DNA of 64,000 nucleotides from 2-02-FULL-55-14 sp964473365 (lineage in GTDB: Bacteria; Bacteroidota; Ignavibacteria; UBA10030), in the NCBI GenBank assembly GCA_964473365.1, contig CAYYOV010000013.1:21309-85308 (forward strand). The letters are read 5' to 3'. The position numbers and the translations under genes were made by a program. Shown here piece after piece: positions 42,786 to 51,663 of this stretch. The notes under the pieces were generated by a model. It saw nothing but the letters and a program-made list of their open reading frames with translations. It did no database searches and had not been told where the DNA came from. Positions within the stretch are counted from its first letter, which is position 1, and every line of letters starts with the position of its first letter.

Positions 42786-43319
42786 ATGGCCCTTCCGCGC
42801 TGGACCCGCCTTTCATCAGAAACGCTGTTCAAGAATCCGTGGTGGACCTACCGCCGTGATGCATTCCGCCTCCCCTCGGGATCGGAAGGAGAGTATCACC
42901 TCGTCCATACCAACGGAGCCAGTTTGATCGTTCCCGTGAGGTCCGACGGACGCATCGTGATGGTAAATCAGTACCGCTATCTGTGCGACCGCGAGAGCCT
43001 CGAGTTTCCGTGCGGCGGCGTGAAAGATGGGCAGACGTACGATGACACGGCACGGATGGAACTCCAGGAAGAAGCAGGCTATATCGCCAGGTCCTGGATG
43101 ATCGCAGGCGAATTCAACCCTTACAACGGCGTCACAGATGAGATCTGCCGGGTCTACATCGCCAGAGACCTGCGGACGGTCCCCGCGAAGCCGGACGCGA
43201 CGGAGGAATTCGAGATCGTAGCGCTCACGCCGGATGAGGTGGAGGCGCGGATCGTATCAGGTGTGATGTGGGATGGAATGAGTATGGCGGGATGGTGTTT
43301 GGCGAAGAATCACCTCTGA
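42786..43319 (+). CDS. NUDIX hydrolase with a degenerate Nudix box
   Basis: 177 residues. The fold resembles ADP-ribose pyrophosphatase-type Nudix proteins (GASLIVPVRSDGRIVMVNQYRYL; LEFPCGGVKDGQ). The box reads G-x5-Q-x7-M-E-L-x-E-E-x-G-Y, so the first Glu is Gln and the usual Arg is Met, while the core E-L-x-E-E that binds metal is kept. Hydrolysis of a nucleoside diphosphate compound is likely but substrate and activity are open. Confidence 0.8.
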   Translation: MALPRWTRLSSETLFKNPWWTYRRDAFRLPSGSEGEYHLVHTNGASLIVPVRSDGRIVMVNQYRYLCDRESLEFPCGGVKDGQTYDDTARMELQEEAGYIARSWMIAGEFNPYNGVTDEICRVYIARDLRTVPAKPDATEEFEIVALTPDEVEARIVSGVMWDGMSMAGWCLAKNHL

Positions 43320-43332
43320 AGCACGAATAGGG

Positions 43333-43367
43333 AAGTCCGAATTCCGAAACAAACGTCAAATTTCAAC
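43333..43367. repeat. Heptad-periodic tract left of the four-helix-bundle gene
   Basis: Five 7-base units drifting from AANTCCG to NNTCAAN, in the intergenic space after the Nudix gene. Confidence 0.45.
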
Positions 43368-43422
43368 GACGATGGATCCAATCAACCTGGAACATTCGCA
43401 TCGAAGGCAAAGGTCATGCATA

Positions 43423-43782
43423 CTACATCTGTCCTTTGTTCTCGGATTTGGTCAAAATGGCACCAAAGATCTTCATCAACTGCGTTGACTCATCGATGAG
43501 TCGCTCTTTTTTGCTGATCAACTCAGGTGGCGGTTCAGAAAGCGTGAAAAAGAACGCTGATTCTTTGGCCTCCTTCCTTGAGATCCGGATATGCATGAGG
43601 AAATCTTTCTTACCGAGCGCATCATTGGCCTCACGATAGTTTGCGCCGACGGACGATGTGCATCGAGACAACTGCCGAGCAATCTCGAGATTGGGAATCG
43701 AAGGCCGTAGTTTGTTGATGTACAGGATGCTATCTTGTGCGAACTGAAGCGTGCGGGCTTCGAGATCGTAGATCGTTGCCAT
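43423..43782 (-). CDS. Four helix bundle protein (S23/IVP family)
   Basis: 119 residues from the ATG at 43782 (GAGGGG upstream). The sequence IYDLEARTLQFAQDSILYI, RPSIPNLEIARQLSRCTSSVGANYREA and FLMHIRISRKEAKES is the conserved pattern of the four-helix-bundle family first seen in 23S rRNA intervening sequences and related to the Avd proteins of diversity-generating retroelements. There is no rRNA or reverse transcriptase nearby, so it stands alone. It is flanked on both sides by heptad-periodic tracts, and its base composition is more AT-rich than its neighbours, which fits acquisition by transfer. Function unknown; nucleic-acid binding is suggested for relatives. Confidence 0.85.
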   Translation of the reverse strand: MATIYDLEARTLQFAQDSILYINKLRPSIPNLEIARQLSRCTSSVGANYREANDALGKKDFLMHIRISRKEAKESAFFFTLSEPPPELISKKERLIDESTQLMKIFGAILTKSENKGQM

Positions 43783-43907
43783 CGTCCCCTCACAGAAGGT
43801 TGTTCGTTGAAAGATACCCGAACCTTTCAGATATCTGCAAGACCCGCTCAAGCGTGATAGGCTGACGGCTCCGTGAACTAGACCTTGGAGCTTCGGATTT
43901 TGACATT

Positions 43908-43942
43908 GTTTCGCATTTCGGGATTCGCATTTCGAATTTCAC
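43908..43942. repeat. Heptad-periodic tract (consensus RTTTCGN)
   Basis: Five consecutive 7-base units matching RTTTCGN, ending at the base before the NamZ start codon. Two more units at 43890-43903 are offset by 4 bases. Confidence 0.6.
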
Positions 43943-43943
43943 C

Positions 43944-45167
43944 ATGAAGACCTTCCTAGCTCTCTTCACCATCCTCACGATCCCACTCGCAGCCCAGGTG
44001 ATTCCTGGTGCCGATGTTCTTCTCAACGACCGCCTCGACCTCATTCGTGGCAAGCGTGTGGGCATTGTCACCAACCACTCCGCGATCCTGAAGGACGGCC
44101 GGCATCTCGTGGATGCTATCATGGCCGTTCCGGACGCTCGGGTGGTGGCGCTCTTCGGACCTGAGCATGGCATTCGGGGTGATGCACCCGACGGTCGCAG
44201 CGTCCGCGACACCATCGATGCACGGACGGGCGTTCCGATGTATTCGCTCTATGGCCGCATCAATAAACCGACGCAGGAGATGCTGAAGGATGTTGACGTC
44301 CTGATCTACGACATCCAGGATGTCGGCGCCCGATTTTACACATTCATCAGTACGTTGTCGCACGCGATGGAGGCGGCCGCAGAAAAAGGGATCCCGTACG
44401 TCGTACTCGATCGGCCGAACCCGATCCGCGGTACGTGGATCGAAGGTCCGATCCGCCTCGACAGCCTGCGATCGTTCGTCGGCCTGCATCCGATCCCGAT
44501 CGCGCACGGCATGACGGTCGGTGAGCTCGCGACGATGTTCAATGAAGAGGGATGGCTGGCGAAGGGTGTCAAAGCGAAGTTGACTGTGGTCCCGATGAAG
44601 GGCTGGACCCGTGACCTGTGGTACGATCAGACCGGATTGACGTGGGTGAAGCCCTCGCCGAACATGGCGACGCTCGCCACCGCTACGGTCTATCCTGGGA
44701 CCTGCCTGTTTGAAGGGACGAACCTCTCGGAAGGACGGGGTGTCGAGAAGCCGTTCGAGACCATCGGTGCGCCGTTCGTGGATGGGGAGGCGTGGACAAA
44801 GGCGCTGAATGCGCGAGCTCTGCCCGGCGTGCGTTTTGAACCGGTCCGGTTCACGCCCCGCGAGATCCCGAATGTTGCGAGCCGCCCGAAGCATCAAGGG
44901 GTTGAATGCAATGGGACCTTGGTCGTCGTGACCGATCGGGACAAGTTCGAGCCAATTCGGACAGCCGTCCACATGTTGGAGACAGTCCACCGAATCGCCG
45001 GCGCGAAGTTCCAATGGCGGACGGGGAGTATCGATCGGTTGTCAGGAACGCCGGGCTTCCGTAGTTCGATCGATGCGGGGACGCCGGCAGACGTGATCGT
45101 AACCGGATGGAACCTGGAGAAGGAGCGGTTCCTGGAGGTCCGGTCGCGATATCTGATGTATCCGTAG
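43944..45167 (+). CDS. Exo-beta-N-acetylmuramidase, NamZ/DUF1343 family
   Basis: 407 residues with a signal peptide (1-18, ending PLAAQ). Family motifs are GIVTNHSAI, LFGPEHGIRGDA, YDIQDVGARFYTFISTL and the VVLDRPNPI strand, followed by TNLSEGRGVEKPFETIGAPF. NamZ enzymes remove MurNAc from the non-reducing ends of peptidoglycan fragments outside the cytoplasm, part of cell-wall recycling. The only upstream sequence close to the ATG is the heptad tract, so no ordinary ribosome-binding site is present. Confidence 0.88.
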   Translation: MKTFLALFTILTIPLAAQVIPGADVLLNDRLDLIRGKRVGIVTNHSAILKDGRHLVDAIMAVPDARVVALFGPEHGIRGDAPDGRSVRDTIDARTGVPMYSLYGRINKPTQEMLKDVDVLIYDIQDVGARFYTFISTLSHAMEAAAEKGIPYVVLDRPNPIRGTWIEGPIRLDSLRSFVGLHPIPIAHGMTVGELATMFNEEGWLAKGVKAKLTVVPMKGWTRDLWYDQTGLTWVKPSPNMATLATATVYPGTCLFEGTNLSEGRGVEKPFETIGAPFVDGEAWTKALNARALPGVRFEPVRFTPREIPNVASRPKHQGVECNGTLVVVTDRDKFEPIRTAVHMLETVHRIAGAKFQWRTGSIDRLSGTPGFRSSIDAGTPADVIVTGWNLEKERFLEVRSRYLMYP

Positions 45168-45199
45168 CTGCTGCTGGGTGAATCGAGCCGATGGCATCG

Positions 45200-46057
45200 T
45201 CAGGGGCCGAGCAGAGCGGCGATCAGGCCGACTGCAATGCCGATCCCCATACTCGCGGCGAGGACAATGATCGATGCCTTGTGGTAGGCGGCAGATATCT
45301 CGCGCCCATGATGGCTGAAAAATCGTTCAGTGGGCACGGTCTCGGTGATGAATACTGCGGGTCTCCAACCAAATCCAGCGAGGATCGCGAGGATCGTCAG
45401 CACGACGAAGGTAAGGAGAACGTTGACACCCAGGCCTACCGCAAGCGCAAAGCCAACGATGATCTTGAGCGTGGTTTGGTAGGCGAGAACGGCGAGGTGT
45501 GCGCGCAAGGGTACGCCAAGCTCTCCGGTCAGACGCATGCAAATCGCTGCTTGCGCTGGCACAATTGCCAGAACAAAGACGATAAAGTATCTGGCGAAGA
45601 TCGCGTGGAACAGCATTCCGATCGTTTCCGCTTGATCGGCCCTGTTCGCGGCGCGATCGTCCGACTTCATGCCGAGCGACTCAAGTGCCTCAAAGAGCTG
45701 AGTCGCGTACTCCCTTCCTATGGCATGCCAGTCGAAGAGGAAATTCATCACCAGGACCCAAATCGCCGCGATCGTGAACAGCGCCTTGAAGGGGCTGACA
45801 TAGGTCCGCTCATGGCGAAGAAAGCTCTCAACGACCGTCGAGGGCGTGCGAGTGAGATCCTTGATCGTTCGCAGGAGGCTGAAGTCCACGCCGATGGCCT
45901 CGCCAACGAATTCTCTCATCGCGCTGCTGCCGGTCGCCTCCGCCACCGGCTTCGGAGGAGGCTGTTCCATCTCTTGCCGGGCGCGCGAAGGTGCCTCGGC
46001 CGCTCGCTTCCGAGTTCCCCGTCGGATCGATTTCGATGCGCTTCGCCGCTGCATCAC
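45200..46057 (-). CDS. Multi-span membrane protein, possibly DUF3667-like
   Basis: 285 residues. A basic, Pro-rich cytoplasmic start of about 45 residues is followed by a soluble segment with FLRHERTYVSPFKALFTIAA, which recalls DUF3667 proteins, and about five membrane helices (about 90-108, 155-175, 185-205, 210-230, 255-282). The N-terminal zinc ribbon usual in DUF3667 is absent. The gene lies 46 bases after the cystathionine lyase gene on the same strand and converges with NamZ at 32 bases. Function unknown. Confidence 0.6.
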   Translation of the reverse strand: MMQRRSASKSIRRGTRKRAAEAPSRARQEMEQPPPKPVAEATGSSAMREFVGEAIGVDFSLLRTIKDLTRTPSTVVESFLRHERTYVSPFKALFTIAAIWVLVMNFLFDWHAIGREYATQLFEALESLGMKSDDRAANRADQAETIGMLFHAIFARYFIVFVLAIVPAQAAICMRLTGELGVPLRAHLAVLAYQTTLKIIVGFALAVGLGVNVLLTFVVLTILAILAGFGWRPAVFITETVPTERFFSHHGREISAAYHKASIIVLAASMGIGIAVGLIAALLGP

Positions 46058-46103
46058 CCTGCCTCCCTTTCTCCTGACGGTGCTGACAGCCGAGATACCG
46101 TCG

Positions 46104-47258
46104 CTACGCCTTTCCCAACGCCTGCTTCAGGTCCTCGATGATGTCTTCCACATTCTCAATGCCCACGGAGATCCGCACCAATCCGTCCGTGACGCCGATA
46201 GCTTGGCGTTGCTCGGGCGGGACCGATGCGTGGGTCATTGTGGCTGGATGCGAGATGAGCGTCTCGACACCGCCGAGGCTTTCGGCCAGCGAGCACAGTC
46301 TCACCCGTTTGAGGAACACCTTGGCGGCCGACAGACTGCCGAGGTCGAAGGAGATCATCCCGCCAAAGCCCCGCATCTGCTTCCGGGCCAGATGGTGCTG
46401 CGGATGCTGCAGGAGGCCCGGGTAGTTCACCTTTTTGACCTTCCCATGATGCGCCAGGAACTGTGCAACTTCCATGGCGTTCGAACAATGCCGGTCCATT
46501 CGGATCGCGAGCGTCTTGATGCCCCGGAGGCACATCCACGCTTCGAATGGGCTCAGGATCCCGCCAATCGACTTCTGCAGAAACCGCAGCTGCTCCGCGA
46601 GTTTCTTGTCGTTGAGGACGAGGAGGCCGCCGAGCATGTCGCTGTGACCGTTCAGGTACTTGGTGGCGCTGTGAACCACGATATCAATACCGAACTCGAG
46701 GGGATTCTGCAGATAGGGACTCGCAAAGGTATTGTCCACCACGGAGATTAGCTTCCGTGCCTTCGCGATCTTGGCGACCGCTTTCAGGTCGGTCAGCTCG
46801 ATCGTCGGATTGGTCGGCGTCTCGACGAAGATCATCCGCGTCTGCGGCCTGATCGCCTTGGTGATATTCGCTGCGTCCGTCGTATCGATGAACTCAAAGT
46901 CGAGCTGGAACTGGCTCAAGACGAGCTTCCCAAGCCGGTACGTACCGCCGTACACGTTGTTGGACAGGATGACGTGGTCGCCGGACTTGAGCAGGTGGAA
47001 GAGGGTGGTGATCGCGGCCATCCCCGACCCAAACGCCAATCCGTGCGCGCCCCCTTCGAGCGCGGCAACGTTCTTCTCCAGTACAGTACGCGTCGGGTTC
47101 GAGACCCGGGCGTATTCGTACCCCTTATTGACCCCGAGCTCTTGTTGAACATATGTCGAGGTCAGATGCACCGGTGTCATGATGCTCCCGGTGAACGGGT
47201 CCGGTTCAACGGCAGCATGGATAGCGTCGGTGGCGAAGCCACGAGGGCGAGGTGCCAT
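46104..47258 (-). CDS. Cystathionine gamma-lyase/gamma-synthase family enzyme
   Basis: 384 residues. A PLP fold type I enzyme of the Cys/Met metabolism family with the cofactor Lys200 in HSATKYLNGHSD, YEYARVSNPTR for phosphate binding, and the end SVGIENVEDIIEDL. The family includes lyases (mccB/mgl) and synthases (metB). It lies 9 bases after a cystathionine beta-synthase gene, which favours the lyase role: cystathionine to cysteine, ammonia and 2-oxobutyrate. Confidence 0.92.
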   Translation of the reverse strand: MAPRPRGFATDAIHAAVEPDPFTGSIMTPVHLTSTYVQQELGVNKGYEYARVSNPTRTVLEKNVAALEGGAHGLAFGSGMAAITTLFHLLKSGDHVILSNNVYGGTYRLGKLVLSQFQLDFEFIDTTDAANITKAIRPQTRMIFVETPTNPTIELTDLKAVAKIAKARKLISVVDNTFASPYLQNPLEFGIDIVVHSATKYLNGHSDMLGGLLVLNDKKLAEQLRFLQKSIGGILSPFEAWMCLRGIKTLAIRMDRHCSNAMEVAQFLAHHGKVKKVNYPGLLQHPQHHLARKQMRGFGGMISFDLGSLSAAKVFLKRVRLCSLAESLGGVETLISHPATMTHASVPPEQRQAIGVTDGLVRISVGIENVEDIIEDLKQALGKA

Positions 47259-47267
47259 GGTCAGACC

Positions 47268-48653
47268 TTAGCGTGACATGTATTCGATGACGTCGTACCG
47301 CGTGACGATGCCGAGGACCGATCCGGCATCTTCGACGAGGACGGCATGATGATGCTGTGAGAGATATGCGACCGCCGCTTGCACGAGGTCGTCCGCTGGC
47401 AGGACGGGAAACGGGTCGCGCATGTGCTGTTGCACGGTGTGCTCGATGGCGTTTGGTGTACGGAGCACCGATCCCATAAGGTCTGCCTCCTGCACATGAC
47501 CGACGCACTTGCCGCCGCTCATGACCGGAAGCTGAGACACATTCGACGCTTCCATGAGGTCGATGGCACTCCGTAGGATCGTGGAGGGATCGACCGAGAT
47601 CACGGGCCCCTTCGTCCGCTTGCTTTCGAGCACATACCGCAACGTGACACGTTCGGGCACCAGGAATCGATGCTCGCGCATCCAGTCGTCGTTGTACATC
47701 TTGCTGAGGTAGCGTTCGCCGCTGTCGGGCAGAAGGACGACGACGATCGAACCCTCGGGAAGGTCTTTCGCCACCTTCATGGCACCGGCCATCGCCGTGC
47801 CGCACGAACCACCCGCCAACATCCCTTCCTCGCGCGCGAGGCGCCTTCCCATCAGGAAGGACTCCTTATCATCCGCCTCAACGATCTCATCAATGTAGTC
47901 AAAGTTCAGGACGCCAGGTAGATAGTCCTGTCCGATCCCTTCGACCTTGTACGTCTTGAAGACCGGGGTGATTTTCTTCGTATAGAAATACTCTCGCAGG
48001 ACCGATCCTTTCGGGTCGACACCTACGACGCGGATCTTCGGATTCATCTCCTTTAGATACTTGCTTGTTCCCGTGATCGTTCCACCGGTCCCGATGCCGC
48101 ATACGAAACAATCGATCTGTCCGGCAGTCTGTTTCCAGATCTCCGGGCCGGTCGACCGGTAGTGGGCTTCAGGATTCCGTGGATTATAGTACTGGTTCGC
48201 GAGGATGGAATTCGGAGTTTCGCGGACGATCCGTTTGGCCACTTCGGTATAACTCTCGGGAGAATCGTGCGGGACGGCCGTTGGTGTCACAATGACCTCC
48301 GCTCCCATGGCCCGGAGCAGAAGGATCTTCTCCTGGCTCATCTTGTCGGGCATGGTAAAGACGCACCGATATCCTTTCACGGCCGCCGCCAAAGCCAGAC
48401 CCATCCCGGTATTTCCCGACGTCGCTTCCACGATGGTTCCGCCGGGTTTGAGCCGTCCATCACGTTCGGCGTCCTCCACGATCTCGACGCCGATCCGGTC
48501 CTTGACTGACCCGCCAGGGTTCAGGAATTCCGCTTTTGCGAATACGGTTGCTGCCAACCCTTTGGTGATCCTCTGGAGTCGGATGAGAGGAGTCGAACCA
48601 ATGGTGGACAGGATGGATTCATGGTAGGAAATTCGGGTCAGGTCTCGATTCAT
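47268..48653 (-). CDS. Cystathionine beta-synthase with C-terminal CBS domains
   Basis: 461 residues from the ATG at 48653, preceded by GGCGGAG; the frame is open to 48797 but without a start signal. A fold type II PLP domain carries Lys51 in NPGGSVKDRIG, SGNTGMGLA and GTGGTITG. Two CBS domains follow at about 335-455 and may bind adenosyl ligands, as in animal CBS. It joins serine (or O-acetylserine) and homocysteine to cystathionine. With the adjacent lyase it forms a reverse transsulfuration pathway from methionine to cysteine. Confidence 0.92.
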   Translation of the reverse strand: MNRDLTRISYHESILSTIGSTPLIRLQRITKGLAATVFAKAEFLNPGGSVKDRIGVEIVEDAERDGRLKPGGTIVEATSGNTGMGLALAAAVKGYRCVFTMPDKMSQEKILLLRAMGAEVIVTPTAVPHDSPESYTEVAKRIVRETPNSILANQYYNPRNPEAHYRSTGPEIWKQTAGQIDCFVCGIGTGGTITGTSKYLKEMNPKIRVVGVDPKGSVLREYFYTKKITPVFKTYKVEGIGQDYLPGVLNFDYIDEIVEADDKESFLMGRRLAREEGMLAGGSCGTAMAGAMKVAKDLPEGSIVVVLLPDSGERYLSKMYNDDWMREHRFLVPERVTLRYVLESKRTKGPVISVDPSTILRSAIDLMEASNVSQLPVMSGGKCVGHVQEADLMGSVLRTPNAIEHTVQQHMRDPFPVLPADDLVQAAVAYLSQHHHAVLVEDAGSVLGIVTRYDVIEYMSR

Positions 48654-48679
48654 ATCTCCGCCGTTCAAGGGATTTTGCC

Positions 48680-48685
48680 AATATA
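48680..48685 (-). promoter_or_regulatory. TATATT -10 element of the transsulfuration operon
   Basis: TATATTGG on the minus strand lies 26 bases before the CBS ATG; no -35 box fits at 17 bases. The space 48686-48970 shows no gene or other signal I can support. Confidence 0.45.
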
Positions 48686-48970
48686 TCATTCCTGAACATC
48701 CAATGTGTGTCCGAAGGTTCTTGCGCCTGTCCATACTCCGACTCGATCGATCCGGCCAGCACCGAGCTAGCTCGCTTGGCTCGATCCTCTCCCGCATGAA
48801 GTGAAATCAGATCAGACTCGCTGCTTGCGGGTTGAGGTCGGCCTTCCCCGTCTTCCATCCGATTCAAATGGTGGGGGATGGTTCGGGATTGTACCCAAGC
48901 TCTGCTAGCCCCCCCCATCAGGGAGCACCGGTGTATGGGAGCCAGTTGGTGTGTCCGAGGGGAGCGCAAC

Positions 48971-48999
48971 TTGACATTTCTCAAGGTTTTGCCTATTTT
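48971..48999 (+). promoter_or_regulatory. Promoter of efp-accB-accC
   Basis: Consensus TTGACA (48971-48976), a 17-base spacer and TATTTT (48994-48999). The leader to the efp ATG at 49068 would be about 60 bases. This is the best sigma-70-type match in the window. Confidence 0.7.
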
Positions 49000-49067
49000 T
49001 TGGTCCGTTTTTGTGAAAAACCGCTCAGTTTTCAAACAGTTTCAGCAATTTACGAGAGAGTGTTTCA

Positions 49068-49628
49068 ATGGCGACGACGGGTGATTTCAGGATCGGGATG
49101 GTCATACGCTTCAATGGGGAGTTGCACAAGATAGAGGAGTATATTCACCGGACCCCTGGGAACCTTCGGGCATTCGTTCAGGCCAAATTGCGCAACCTCC
49201 GCAATGGCCGGATAACCGAGACCCGCTTCCGGTCGGGGGAGGAGGTGGAAGAGGTGCGGATGGAACAGAGGGAGTTCCAATACCTCTACCACGACGGCGA
49301 TTCCTACCAATTCATGGACAAAGAGAACTACGAGCAGCTACCTGTGGATGAGAAGATCCTTGGCTTCGGGGCCAAGTTCCTCAAGGAAGGGCATTCCGTC
49401 CAGCTCTTTCTCGTGGAAGGGGCAGTTGTCTCGGCGGAGATCCCTTTCAAGATCGAGCTGAAAGTGACCAACACCGAACCCGGAGTTCGTGGCGATACTG
49501 CCACAAAGACCCTCAAGCCGGCCGAAGTTGAGACCGGGGCCACGGTGAACGTGCCCTTGTTCATCAACGAGGGTGACATGATCCGGGTGGACTCGCGGAC
49601 GGGCGACTACTTGGAGCGCGTGAACTGA
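49068..49628 (+). CDS. efp: Elongation factor P
   Basis: 186 residues, three beta-barrel domains, ending with the conserved VDSRTGDYLERV. EF-P binds next to P-site tRNA and relieves stalls at polyproline. The loop that touches the tRNA reads HRTPGNLRAF, so Asn32 follows the P-G, where many EF-Ps have a modified Lys or Arg. This matches Chlorobi-type EF-P as I recall it. No efp-modifying enzyme gene (epmA, epmB, earP, ymfI) is nearby. accB follows 47 bases later, a common efp-accB-accC order. Confidence 0.95.
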   Translation: MATTGDFRIGMVIRFNGELHKIEEYIHRTPGNLRAFVQAKLRNLRNGRITETRFRSGEEVEEVRMEQREFQYLYHDGDSYQFMDKENYEQLPVDEKILGFGAKFLKEGHSVQLFLVEGAVVSAEIPFKIELKVTNTEPGVRGDTATKTLKPAEVETGATVNVPLFINEGDMIRVDSRTGDYLERVN

Positions 49629-49675
49629 CCATGGACGAAAGCCCAAAGGACCGTTCGACAAACCGGGAGCTATCG

Positions 49676-50137
49676 ATGGAGATCTCGTACATCAAGAAGA
49701 TCATCAAACTCCTCGAGAACAGCAGTATCGACGAGATCGAAATCGAGGAAGAGGGAAAGAAGCTGCGCGTGGCCCGGAACAAGCCTTCGTCCATTGCATA
49801 TGCGGCTCCTCCAGTCAACCTGCCCATGCCGGCGCCACAGCCGATGGCTACGCCAGCTTCGCCGGTTGCGCCTGCCGCGACGATGGGCGAAAAGGCCTAT
49901 CATGAGGTTCGCTCTCCCATCGTCGGCACATTCTACCGAGCCCCGTCGCCCGACGCAGATCCCTACGTTTCCGAAGGCCATACGGTCCGATCCGGCCAGG
50001 TCCTTTGCATCGTCGAGGCCATGAAGCTGATGAACGAGATCGAATCGGACACCGACGGCACGATCGTCAAGATCCTCGTTGAAAACGGCAAGCCGGTGGA
50101 GTACAACCAACCGCTCTTCCTGATCGACAAGAGCTGA
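49676..50137 (+). CDS. accB: Biotin carboxyl carrier protein of acetyl-CoA carboxylase
   Basis: 153 residues from the ATG at 49676, which has GGGAG 7 bases upstream; the ATG at 49631 has none. An N-terminal helical segment, a Pro/Ala linker (about 40-70) and the biotinyl domain with EAMKLMNEI, biotin on Lys117. It carries CO2 between AccC and the carboxyltransferase in the first step of fatty-acid synthesis. accC starts 31 bases later. Confidence 0.94.
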   Translation: MEISYIKKIIKLLENSSIDEIEIEEEGKKLRVARNKPSSIAYAAPPVNLPMPAPQPMATPASPVAPAATMGEKAYHEVRSPIVGTFYRAPSPDADPYVSEGHTVRSGQVLCIVEAMKLMNEIESDTDGTIVKILVENGKPVEYNQPLFLIDKS

Positions 50138-50168
50138 TCGCTTTCCCCTCACTGACCAGCGAGTACGC

Positions 50169-51509
50169 GTGTTCAAGAAGATCCTCATCGCCAACCGGGG
50201 AGAGATCGCCCTGCGGGTCATCCGCGCCTGCCGGGAGCTCGGCATCAAAACAGTCGCTGTGTACTCCATGGCCGATCGTGACTCCCTCCACGTTCGTTTC
50301 GCGGACGAGGCCGTCTGCATCGGCCCTCCTCCCAGCAAAGAGAGCTACCTGAACATCCCGAGGATCCTGGCCGCGGCAGAAGTGACGAATGCCGACGCCG
50401 TCCATCCCGGGTATGGCTTCCTCTCCGAGAACGCCAATTTTGCCGAGATCTGTGCTGCCTCGGGGCTGACCTTCATTGGACCGCCTTCGACGGCGATCAC
50501 TGCAATGGGTGACAAGGCCTTGGCCAAGGATACAATGCGCAAGGCTGGCGTGCCGGTCGTGCCTGGTAGCGACGGCATCATTGGGACCCTGAAGGAAGCG
50601 CGGGAAGTTGCGCATGAGGTCGGTTTCCCGATCATCATCAAAGCCACGGCGGGCGGGGGCGGACGGGGCATGCGCATTGTGCGGGAGGCATCGGAGCTTG
50701 AGAATGCGTACCGCACAGCAAGCCATGAGGCGGAAACGGCCTTCGGGAACGCGGCCGTCTATATCGAGAAGTACGTCGAAGAACCTCGCCACGTCGAGAT
50801 CCAGGTGATGGGGGACCGTCACGGGAATGTCGTGCACTATGGCGAGCGTGATTGTAGCATCCAACGACGCCACCAGAAGCTCGTGGAGGAGTCTCCCTCG
50901 CCTGCGCTGACGCCAGCGCTTCGGGAGGCGATGGGCGCGGCCGCCGTCAAAGGATCGAAGAGCGTGGGGTACTTCGGGGCCGGTACGATCGAGTTCCTCG
51001 TCGATAAGTATCGCAATTTCTATTTCATGGAGATGAACACCCGTATTCAGGTGGAACATCCCGTGACGGAGGAGGTCTACGGCGTCGATCTGGTGAAGCA
51101 GCAGATCGAGGTTGTGGCAGGGGCGAAGTTGAAGAAGGTCGCCGCGAAGCCGCAATTCCACGCCATCGAGTGCCGCATCAATGCCGAAGATCCGAACCAT
51201 GGATTTCGGCCCTCGCCCGGCAGGATCAACACGCTGCATTTCCCGAGCGGATTCGGCGTTCGCGTCGACACCCATGCATACGACGGCTATGAGATCCCCC
51301 CGTACTACGACTCTCTGATCGCCAAATTGATCGTGCGAAGCACGAGCCGTGAGGAGGCGATCGCGAAGATGGCCGGCGCGCTGGAAGAGTTCGTTATCGA
51401 AGGCCCAAAGACCACCATCCCGTTCCACCAGAAGCTGATGCGGAACGAACGCTTCCGCAGCGGTGAGTTTGATACGAAATTCATCGAGACGTTCGATTTC
51501 AAAGACTGA
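50169..51509 (+). CDS. accC: Biotin carboxylase of acetyl-CoA carboxylase
   Basis: 446 residues from a GTG, the usual length. ATP-grasp motifs include IANRGEIALRVIRAC, HPGYGFLSENA, IIKATAGGGGRGMR (glycine-rich loop), EMNTRIQVEHPVTE and the CRINAED segment. It carboxylates biotin on AccB with ATP and bicarbonate. Last gene of the efp-accB-accC run. Confidence 0.95.
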   Translation: MFKKILIANRGEIALRVIRACRELGIKTVAVYSMADRDSLHVRFADEAVCIGPPPSKESYLNIPRILAAAEVTNADAVHPGYGFLSENANFAEICAASGLTFIGPPSTAITAMGDKALAKDTMRKAGVPVVPGSDGIIGTLKEAREVAHEVGFPIIIKATAGGGGRGMRIVREASELENAYRTASHEAETAFGNAAVYIEKYVEEPRHVEIQVMGDRHGNVVHYGERDCSIQRRHQKLVEESPSPALTPALREAMGAAAVKGSKSVGYFGAGTIEFLVDKYRNFYFMEMNTRIQVEHPVTEEVYGVDLVKQQIEVVAGAKLKKVAAKPQFHAIECRINAEDPNHGFRPSPGRINTLHFPSGFGVRVDTHAYDGYEIPPYYDSLIAKLIVRSTSREEAIAKMAGALEEFVIEGPKTTIPFHQKLMRNERFRSGEFDTKFIETFDFKD

Positions 51510-51663
51510 GCGAGTGCTCGGTTCTCGCGGCGGATGCAGCGAGGGCGGCGATCGCGAAGACAGATCTTTCGACCATTTCAAGAACGTAGCTGACGCCGCG
51601 GTTCGCCGCGAACGCCGCGCGAAATGCATTTGAGATCATCGCTAGGCATTTGACGAGGCCACC

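Noticed and set aside
43423..43782. Diversity-generating retroelement accessory protein (Avd)
   Set aside because: The family resemblance is real, but there is no reverse transcriptase, template or variable repeat in the window.
45191..46141. Open frame of 316 codons on the plus strand
   Set aside because: Opposite a membrane protein with clear helices; the plus-strand translation is low-complexity and charged, with no domain.
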